From assembly GCA_964470555.1 (NCBI GenBank), contig CAYYDG010000040.1:6544-70543 (forward strand): a stretch of DNA of 64,000 nt, given 5' to 3'. A program made the translations under genes and the position numbers. Shown one piece after another: positions 45,239 through 52,240 of the stretch. Position 1 is the stretch's first letter, and each line of letters opens with the position of its first letter. The notes below the pieces were generated by a model. The model ran no database searches, had not been told where the DNA came from, and saw nothing but the letters and a program-made list of their open reading frames with translations. The DNA is from RBC074 sp964470555 (GTDB taxonomy: Bacteria > Acidobacteriota > Blastocatellia > RBC074).

Positions 45239-45589
45239 CTACAATGGTAGCCATTGAATCGTCTCAGCCCATTCTTCAGCTTCTGAAGTTTCCCACACCA
45301 GCAACAATTCTTCCGCCGCCCGCCCAATAGGACAATCTTGTGCAAGGATGAAAATTCCCGGACTGTGTTGCGAAACCACAAATTCAGCGAAGTGGTCGGG
45401 CATCGTGTTGCAGTCGTGTGAAACCAGAATACGGTTTTCAGATGCGGCGTATGCCAAGACTTCCGGATCGGGCAGGCCACGAATCCCGGCTTCATCGGCA
45501 GTTTGAAAATCAATTGCCGGATTGCGCCGATGTAAGGCGTGAACGATCAGTTCATTGAAATCCGCATCGGCCTGGAATCGGATTTTCAT
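45239..45589 (-). CDS. DUF5615-family PIN-like toxin
   Basis: 116 residues with the DUF5615 (PIN-like) pattern: an acidic start (MKIRFQADADFNELIVHAL), EAGIRGLPDPEVLAYAASEN, then RILVSHDCNTMPDHFAEF. The conserved acidic residues, the D-A-D near residue 8-10 and SHD near 64-66, fit a metal-binding PIN-like nuclease site. It overlaps the upstream DUF433 gene by ATGA (start and stop share 45586-45589), the usual layout of this toxin-antitoxin type. Function is inferred by family; no toxicity is shown for this copy. Confidence 0.85.
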   Translation of the reverse strand: MKIRFQADADFNELIVHALHRRNPAIDFQTADEAGIRGLPDPEVLAYAASENRILVSHDCNTMPDHFAEFVVSQHSPGIFILAQDCPIGRAAEELLLVWETSEAEEWAETIQWLPL

Positions 45590-45936
45590 TGGTGAACCAA
45601 CTCGGCAGACGTTGCCGCTTTAACTTTCTGTTCTTTGGCTGCCATCAATCTTCGATAAAGATCAGGTTTCGTGCGACGTAAATTTTCAGTGCTTTCTCTG
45701 CGTTTGATTTCGTATTCGGCTTGGGTCTGAAGCAGGTACTTATCAATCTCCTCTTGATCGGCCAGATAAAAAGCGACTGCGCCGTAAACTTCTTCCAGCG
45801 TTAGTACGGGAAACATTTCCCTGATGGTTTCCGGCGAAGCGCCATCGCGCCAGGCATAAACCACCGAATCCAGCGAAACGCGCGAGTCAGTGATTCGATA
45901 AGCTCCGTCAGTCTTGATAACGTATTCTTTGGTCAT
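45586..45936 (-). CDS. DUF433-family antitoxin
   Basis: 116 residues with a DUF433/VapB-like winged-helix start: YRITDSRVSLDSVVYAWRDG, SPETIREMFPVLTLEEVYGA, VAFYLADQEEIDKYL. The C-terminal half (about 75-116) is a charged helix (KRRESTENLRRTKPDLYRRL) that may wrap the toxin. Partner of the overlapping DUF5615 gene. The pair is a compact two-gene insert between aroF and the VWA genes; its gap to the VWA gene is 57 bp. Confidence 0.85.
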   Translation of the reverse strand: MTKEYVIKTDGAYRITDSRVSLDSVVYAWRDGASPETIREMFPVLTLEEVYGAVAFYLADQEEIDKYLLQTQAEYEIKRRESTENLRRTKPDLYRRLMAAKEQKVKAATSAELVHQ

Positions 45937-45993
45937 TGCTGCTTACCTCGATGAAATGTCCAGTGTCGCCATTTTAGCTCAACGAGCGCCGAT

Positions 45994-48378
45994 TCATTCA
46001 ACCGTGAAATTCACTCGCCGATTGGCCGTCGCTTTGGTCAGCCGGTCAATCACCGTTACGCGCAATTCATACGATCCCGGCGGAAAACCTTTCAGCGGAA
46101 CGCGCGCGGCATAAGGAACGCGTTGCAAATCGGAATCCGGCGCGACGGCCATCTTTACCACTGGCGAAGCGTAAATCAGCTTGCTGCCGCTGAAGAGATG
46201 CGTTTGCGTCACCAGATCAACCGCGTTGGCTTCGGCTTTGGCGTTGTACACAAACAGCAGCAAATCCATGTTGCCGCCGGATTTGAATCGCCGCGACGCT
46301 GATGACAAACGAGGAATCGCGCCGTTGCCCTGTTCCGCCGTGGAAGTCGGTACTACTTGCGCGGTTTGCTGGCTGGGTTCAGAAAGCAGAATGCCGCTCA
46401 GCATCAACTGATTGGGTTTCAACGCGGGAATTTCCACCCAGGCGTTGGCGCTGCCCAACTGGCCGGTTTGCGCTTCGCGGACGGCAATGCGTGCCTGATA
46501 AAACCCAGGCTTGAGCGAGGTCATACGGCGATAATTGATTCCTTGTTGCCGCACCTGTCCCAACGTTTCCGGTTTGATGTTGATGTTGATGCGTTGATTG
46601 AAACTGGCTGCCACTTTGCCGCGTTCGTCGAAAAAATATCCCGCCAGGTCGAGAGTGCCTTGCAACCGTCCTTTGGTTTCTTCCAGTCGCAGGGTGTTGG
46701 AATCAATCAACACATTAACCAGCGCGCCGGAACCATCGGTCAGGTCAACAAAATCCACGGCCAGTTTGACCGGAACGTCTGGCAGCGGAAACAACGATCC
46801 GATTCCGGCGGCCAGTTGTTTGTCTGTCGCGGCCTTTACTTCATGCTGCTGTTTTTCGGGCGGCAAGCCTTTCAATTTTTCCAGTCGTTTTTCTTCGGCT
46901 TTCTTTTCGGCCAGTTCAGCTTTTTCCGCCTTGTCGTCAGGCGAAAAATAGCCGTTGCGGGTGCGGACTTTCAGATCGGGGCGATTGGCCACGCGAACTT
47001 CGATCTTGTGAAACCGTCCGTCGCGGCGCGATTCCGGCGGTTCGTACGCCAGCACGTAATAGGTTTCGTTGGCGTCCAACACGCGCTGCAACCCCAGATT
47101 CAGGTCGTTGTTGTTGTAAAACAATGTGCCGCCGGTTTCTGCCGCCAAGGCATACAGTCCGTCGCGTTTGGCGTTGAGCGCCGACATCTGAATTCGCGAT
47201 TGCGCATTGACCAACGACACATCCATCTCGACGCGTTCCGAAGCGTCGCCGCCCAACGCAAGAGTCGCCAATCCGCGAGCGTCAATGGAATAAATCACCA
47301 CGCCGGATCGCGTAGCGGCGTCGGTGATGCGGCGCAGGTCGAATCGTTTGGAATACACGCCCGTGCCGCTGAGGAAAAATCCGTCGGACAACAACACCAT
47401 CACTTTTCGTCCGGTCAACGGACGCAAACTGCGAATGACATTTTCCAGTGTGTCCAATGTTGCTTGCGTGTAATTGCCGCTCATCGCCAGCACCAACCGG
47501 GCTTGGGTGCGGACGCGATATTCCCACGAATCGCGTTGGGTCGGGGCGCCATTGGATGACGACGACTGGTTTTGCTGGCTTTGGCCGCCACCTCGACCGC
47601 CGCCAGAACTTTGGCGCGGAGGAGAATTACCGCCGCCCGGCTGTTCCGATCCACCGCCGCCTTGCAGCAATCCTTCGCGGCGCACCAGATCAGCAATGCC
47701 CAGTTCCAGCGCATCCTTGTCGCCAAATTCAATCAATTCGGCCTGATATTCGGTGATGTACGGAATGTTCGACGGATCAACGATGTTGCGTTCCTGAATG
47801 CTCAGCCGGTTGATGGCGCGTTCCAGCACGTCACGCTGATCGGTGAATTGCTGAAACAATCCGACGTTGCCGCTGGTGGTGACGATGGCAATTTGATCGC
47901 CCGCAACCATTTGCTCGGCGATGAATTTTTGCAGCGTGCGTTTGACGTAAGTCAGATTGGCAGGAGCCAGATGAAAATCGTCCACCGCCAGCACAATGAA
48001 CCGACCAGCCGTCGTGCCGGTTGTCGTTGCGGTTTCAATCGGAGCAGCGGATTTGGCGGATTGTTTTTTCTCCGGCGTGATCCAACGAGCCGGTTGTTTG
48101 GCGGTGCCGACGGCGAAATGCGTCAGCGTTTGTTTCTTGCCGTCTTCGTACAATTCGAAATCTTCGCGTTTCAGGTCGTGAACCGGTTTGCCCTGCTTGT
48201 CGGTGACGACCAGATCAATCTGCACCAGTTCGGTTTCGATTTTCAGCGTGTCCTGATTGTTTGACGAAGCCGGTTTGGGCTGTTGGGGCGGGGAATTTTG
48301 CGCGGCGATTGCCAGACTAATCAGAGTCGCCACCAAAACAACTTTCAGCGACGACAGTATGGGAATGCGTGTCAGCAT
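45994..48378 (-). CDS. Exported VWA-domain protein (TIGR03436 type), copy 1
   Basis: 794 residues with a Sec signal (KVVLVATLISLAIAAQ). The mature protein starts with the acidobacterial VWFA-related pattern LKIETELVQIDLVVTDKQGK ... LKREDFELYEDGKKQTLTHF, then a VWA domain (about 130-440). The MIDAS first motif reads AVDDFHLAP in place of D-x-S-x-S, as in relatives; metal binding by the usual route is doubtful. A Gly/Ser/Gln-rich insertion (GGGGSEQPGGGNSPPRQSSG, about 240-270) interrupts the VWA. The C-terminal half is beta-rich. Function in this family is unknown; likely an envelope protein. It follows a close paralogue on the same strand. Confidence 0.87.
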   Translation of the reverse strand: MLTRIPILSSLKVVLVATLISLAIAAQNSPPQQPKPASSNNQDTLKIETELVQIDLVVTDKQGKPVHDLKREDFELYEDGKKQTLTHFAVGTAKQPARWITPEKKQSAKSAAPIETATTTGTTAGRFIVLAVDDFHLAPANLTYVKRTLQKFIAEQMVAGDQIAIVTTSGNVGLFQQFTDQRDVLERAINRLSIQERNIVDPSNIPYITEYQAELIEFGDKDALELGIADLVRREGLLQGGGGSEQPGGGNSPPRQSSGGGRGGGQSQQNQSSSSNGAPTQRDSWEYRVRTQARLVLAMSGNYTQATLDTLENVIRSLRPLTGRKVMVLLSDGFFLSGTGVYSKRFDLRRITDAATRSGVVIYSIDARGLATLALGGDASERVEMDVSLVNAQSRIQMSALNAKRDGLYALAAETGGTLFYNNNDLNLGLQRVLDANETYYVLAYEPPESRRDGRFHKIEVRVANRPDLKVRTRNGYFSPDDKAEKAELAEKKAEEKRLEKLKGLPPEKQQHEVKAATDKQLAAGIGSLFPLPDVPVKLAVDFVDLTDGSGALVNVLIDSNTLRLEETKGRLQGTLDLAGYFFDERGKVAASFNQRININIKPETLGQVRQQGINYRRMTSLKPGFYQARIAVREAQTGQLGSANAWVEIPALKPNQLMLSGILLSEPSQQTAQVVPTSTAEQGNGAIPRLSSASRRFKSGGNMDLLLFVYNAKAEANAVDLVTQTHLFSGSKLIYASPVVKMAVAPDSDLQRVPYAARVPLKGFPPGSYELRVTVIDRLTKATANRRVNFTVE

Positions 48379-48431
48379 ACGACTCTATTACTCCGGCAAA
48401 ATTGTTGAGACGACTCGGAAGCGTTTGGCGA

Positions 48432-50735
48432 TTATTCGACCGTAAAGTTGATTGAACGTTTTGCGCTGGTTTTGGCGTTGCGATCAATGACGACCAACCG
48501 CAATTCGTATTCGCCCGCCTGGAACTTGTCCAAAGAAAACCGCGCCATGTAAGGTCGTCCGGAATCTGAAATGGGTTGCAACGCCGCGGTCTGCTGAATG
48601 CCCGGTTCAGTATCGCTTTGAAAGTTTTTCAGCGGCGTGGCGACGATCAACTGATTGCCGGAATACACCTGGGTCTGGATGGCCAGATCGGTTGCGCCTT
48701 TGTCGTTGGATTTGGCGTTGTAAGCGAGCACCATGAAATCGAAACTGCCGCCGGATTTGAACCGGCGATACACAATCGGAGGTCGTCCGGCACGTTGAGA
48801 ATCGGCGGTTCGTTCCGCGCCAGACTGGCGATTCGGGGCAACGGTTGGGGCGTCAATTTGGCCCGGCAGCGGGAAGAAAATACTGCTCAGCGTCAATTGC
48901 TTTTTGTCCAGGTCGGGAACCTCAAACCAGTTGGAAGCCGTGCCGATCTGCGCTCCGCCGTCGTCGCGCGCCACCATGCGAAGCTGATAAAAGCCCGGTT
49001 TCAGTTGCAGTCGTTTGGTGTAGGTGATGCCGTTTTTGAGCGCCGCTTCGTGAGAATTCGGCTTGAGATTCATGGACAGTGTTTCCAGAAAATTCGTTTC
49101 TTCCTTGCCGTTTTCGCGGTACACGACGCCGACCAGTTCCAGTTTGGCAGTTTGCCGGTCGCCGCTGGGTTTGAAGCGAATAGTGTAGGTTTCGATGTGC
49201 GCCACGATGTCGGTTTGAACTCCGCGCGGCGGTTCGTTCAAAAACGTGACGGCGGTTTCAATCGGAACTTCACGCCGCTGAAACAGCGAGGCAAGCCCGG
49301 AAACGATTTGTTTGCTGGCGGCGGATTTGGCTTCGGCAGCCAGTTTTTCGGGAGCTTTGGTTTTGTCCTTTTCGGCGGCTTTGGCCAGTTCGCGTTCGGC
49401 TTTTTCGGCGGCTTTGTCGTCAGGCGCGAAATATCCCTTGCGCGTGCGGACTTTCAATCCCGGTCGCGTGACGCGAACTTCCAATTTGCGGAATCGCCCG
49501 TCGCGGTACGAAACCGTCGGTTCAAACGCCAGCAGGTAATAACTTTCCGTGTCGTTCATCACCTGTTGCAATCCGAAGTTCAAATCGTTGTTGTTGAAAA
49601 TCGCCTTGCCTCCGGTGTCTTCGGCCAGCGCGTACATTCCGTCGCGTTCGGCCTGGATGGAACTGTTTTCTATGCTCAATCGCACACCGGCCAGCCGTCC
49701 GCTGCCGAAAAATCCAGGCGATGAAGCGTCCATCGAATCCGGCATGGCCACCAATCCGCGCGCGTCAATCGAATAAATGACGACTCCGGCTCGCGTAGCG
49801 GCGTCTGTGATGCGGCGCAGATCGAAATGCACGCCTTCACGTTGGCCGCCCAGCAAAAAACCGTCGGACAACAGCACCAGCACTTTTCGTCCCGGCAATC
49901 CGCGCAAATCCTTGACGATGTTTTCGATGGTCGTCAGCGTGTTCATCGTCAGGTAACGGTTTTCCTGAAGAATCATTCGTGCGCGTGTCTGAGATTCGGA
50001 AGTGGCCTGCCGGCGATCCATATTGAATTTGGCCATCAATTCCTGCACCGGAAGTTCCAGCGCGTCCAGATCGCCATTGTCTATCAGTTCGGCCTGATAG
50101 GGCGTAATGCGCGGCACGTCGAAATTGTTGGTGACGGAACGGGCGGCGACTGACAACCGATTGACTGCTCGGCGCAGCGCTTCGCGGTTGTCTGTGAATT
50201 GCTGAAACATTCCCACCTGGCCGCTGGTGGTCACCATTGCCACCTGATCGCTGACGCCCAATTGCTGGTCAATGAATTTGGTCAGCGTTTGTTTGGCCAG
50301 CATCAAGTTGCCGGGTTTCAGGTGAATATCGTCCACGGCCAGCACCAGATACCGACCGGTATCTACAAGTGGCGGCGGCGTGACGACAGGAGGAGTCGGG
50401 GCGTTTTTATTGACGGCGATTGGCGATGTTCTCAACCAGTTGGCTTGTCGTGTGGCGGTGCCGATGGAAAAGTGCGAGATGGATTGGGGTTTTCCGTCTT
50501 CGAGCAACTGGAATTCTTCGCGCTTCAAATCCGTGACCAACTTGCCCTGTTTGTCGGTGACCACCACGTCAATCTGCACCAGTTCGGTTTCGATGCGCAG
50601 CGTCGAAGGGTCTTGGGGTTTCTGGGTGTCTTTGGTTTGAGATTGCGTCAGGCCTGCGCGCAGCGTTGCAAGCATGACAAACGCCACCGCCAATGCGGCA
50701 ATGGTACAATATCGGCCTAAACGGAAATTCTTCAT
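48432..50735 (-). CDS. Exported VWA-domain protein (TIGR03436 type), copy 2
   Basis: 767 residues from ATG 50735 (MKNFRLGRYCTIAALAVAFV), chosen because the signal peptide begins there; 50 extra upstream codons are open but have no signal character. Same layout as the next gene: LRIETELVQIDVVVTDKQGK, LKREEFQLLEDGKPQSISHF, VWA with AVDDIHLKP and GRKVLVLLSDGFLL, then KTRKGYFAPDDKAAEKAERE and a beta-rich end. It lacks the Gly-rich insertion of copy 1. The two end in the same ASAKRSINFTVE / TANRRVNFTVE tail. Separated by 53 bp, they are a tandem duplication, now divergent. Confidence 0.87.
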   Translation of the reverse strand: MKNFRLGRYCTIAALAVAFVMLATLRAGLTQSQTKDTQKPQDPSTLRIETELVQIDVVVTDKQGKLVTDLKREEFQLLEDGKPQSISHFSIGTATRQANWLRTSPIAVNKNAPTPPVVTPPPLVDTGRYLVLAVDDIHLKPGNLMLAKQTLTKFIDQQLGVSDQVAMVTTSGQVGMFQQFTDNREALRRAVNRLSVAARSVTNNFDVPRITPYQAELIDNGDLDALELPVQELMAKFNMDRRQATSESQTRARMILQENRYLTMNTLTTIENIVKDLRGLPGRKVLVLLSDGFLLGGQREGVHFDLRRITDAATRAGVVIYSIDARGLVAMPDSMDASSPGFFGSGRLAGVRLSIENSSIQAERDGMYALAEDTGGKAIFNNNDLNFGLQQVMNDTESYYLLAFEPTVSYRDGRFRKLEVRVTRPGLKVRTRKGYFAPDDKAAEKAERELAKAAEKDKTKAPEKLAAEAKSAASKQIVSGLASLFQRREVPIETAVTFLNEPPRGVQTDIVAHIETYTIRFKPSGDRQTAKLELVGVVYRENGKEETNFLETLSMNLKPNSHEAALKNGITYTKRLQLKPGFYQLRMVARDDGGAQIGTASNWFEVPDLDKKQLTLSSIFFPLPGQIDAPTVAPNRQSGAERTADSQRAGRPPIVYRRFKSGGSFDFMVLAYNAKSNDKGATDLAIQTQVYSGNQLIVATPLKNFQSDTEPGIQQTAALQPISDSGRPYMARFSLDKFQAGEYELRLVVIDRNAKTSAKRSINFTVE

Positions 50736-50916
50736 AACGACATCCAGCGGAATCTTTATTTTTATTTTTGCAGAAACGGATTTGTTGGTCAGCTTTACAA
50801 TTTTAACATCGTTGCCGCTGATGGCTATGCTGGAACGAGGTTTTCCCACTGATGTGCAGGCTTTTTCGGAACTTTTCCCTGCCAACGCGGGTATTTTTGG
50901 AAGCCCTTATATTTAA

Positions 50917-50999
50917 TCGTAGAGCGACTTGCCAAAGTTGCTCAGCTTGCTTGAAATACTCGATTGCAGGGGTCTGAGCAAGCTTGACGGTGTTACGCT
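50917..50999. repeat. Degenerate inverted repeat related to AGCTGCC elements
   Basis: CGTAGAGCGACTTGCC (from 50918) with GTTGCTCAGCTTGC on the left and CTGAGCAAGCTTGACGG on the right (50974-50990) form a broken inverted repeat. It resembles the elements at 23491 and 37945 but with several mismatches, so it is a decayed copy at best. The remainder of the 289-bp gap to htrA shows nothing else. Confidence 0.4.
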
Positions 51000-51024
51000 A
51001 AATTTTCAGAAGGAGTGAAACACA

Positions 51025-52233
51025 ATGAGAACGTATCAAATCACCGCAAAACAATTGATTGTGCTGGCGCTGGCGACGGCGATCTTTGCGTCGGGAGCCG
51101 TGCTGTTTTACGACCGTTTCGGAGCGGATTTGCTGGGGCGATTGGTGGGAGCCAAGCCTGAAAAGGCTGCGGTTGAAACTGTAACCAACATCGAAGGCCT
51201 GACTGATCCTTCGGTCGCCTCGGACGAAAAAAACAATCAGGAAGTTTATTCCGCCGTCAGCCCAGGCGTGGTTCACATCACCTCGACCGTGCTGGTGGAA
51301 GACTGGTTCAATGTTTATCCAAAACAGGGAACCGGTTCCGGCTCCATACTGGACAGGGAAGGTCGCATTTTGACGAACTATCACGTCATACAGGACGCCG
51401 AAAAACTCGACGTCAAACTGTCCAACAACAAATCCTACGAAGCCAGAGTGCTGGGCGCTGACCCGGACAACGATCTGGCGGTGATTCAAATCAGCGCGCC
51501 GGTCAACGAATTGAGTGTTGTGCCGCTCGGCGCTTCCAAAAACCTGTTTGTCGGCCAGAAAGTTCTGGCCATCGGCAATCCGTTCGGATTGGATCGCACG
51601 TTGACCACCGGCATTATTTCCGGGTTGTCGCGTCCGATTCGTTCGGAAATGACGCAGCGGTTGATTGACGGCGCCATTCAAACCGACGCGGCCATCAATC
51701 CCGGAAATTCAGGCGGCCCGTTGTTGAATTCGCGCGGGCAGATGATCGGCATCAACACCATGATTTATTCGCCGTCGGGCGGTTCGGTCGGCATCGGTTT
51801 TGCCGTTCCGGTGGAAACGGCGATTCGCGTCATCAACGACATCAAACAATTTGGCCGCGTTCGCAAACCGCGTCCGGGCGTGAATTTCATTCCGCTGGCG
51901 AATCTGGGCGAACGATTCATCCGCGCGGTGGAAATTCCGGTCAATGAAGGTTTGATGGTGGTCGAAGTGCAATCGGGAAGCGCTGCGGAACGCGCCGGGA
52001 TCAAAGGCGCGACTCAGGCCGTGCGGTATGGCCGCTATCAGATTCCGATCGGCGGCGACATCATTGTGGCCATGGATGGGCAAAAGATCGCCAGCCGCGA
52101 TGATTATGACCGCGTGCTGAACAACAAAAACGTCGGAGATCGCGTTCAGGTAGACGTGATGCGAGACGGTCGCCGGTTGAGTTTGTCCATGACACTGGAC
52201 GAAGGGCCGCGTTTTTCGCGTTCTCGCTTGTAA
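51025..52233 (+). CDS. HtrA/DegP-like S1C serine protease with PDZ domain
   Basis: 402 residues: N-terminal signal anchor (about 9-28, QLIVLALATAIFASGAVLFY), trypsin-like domain (about 70-270) and one PDZ domain (about 290-390). Catalytic triad His120 (TNYHVIQD), Asp150 (DNDLAVIQ), Ser229 (INPGNSGGPLLNS). Loops LFVGQKVLAIGNPFGLDRTL and IQTDAAINPG are family standard. HtrA proteases degrade or refold misfolded envelope proteins and act in stress responses. One PDZ and a membrane anchor place it nearer DegS/HtrA-of-Gram-positive type than two-PDZ DegP. Convergent with fdhF, with a perfect terminator hairpin between. Confidence 0.92.
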   Translation: MRTYQITAKQLIVLALATAIFASGAVLFYDRFGADLLGRLVGAKPEKAAVETVTNIEGLTDPSVASDEKNNQEVYSAVSPGVVHITSTVLVEDWFNVYPKQGTGSGSILDREGRILTNYHVIQDAEKLDVKLSNNKSYEARVLGADPDNDLAVIQISAPVNELSVVPLGASKNLFVGQKVLAIGNPFGLDRTLTTGIISGLSRPIRSEMTQRLIDGAIQTDAAINPGNSGGPLLNSRGQMIGINTMIYSPSGGSVGIGFAVPVETAIRVINDIKQFGRVRKPRPGVNFIPLANLGERFIRAVEIPVNEGLMVVEVQSGSAAERAGIKGATQAVRYGRYQIPIGGDIIVAMDGQKIASRDDYDRVLNNKNVGDRVQVDVMRDGRRLSLSMTLDEGPRFSRSRL

Positions 52234-52240
52234 TCGTCAA

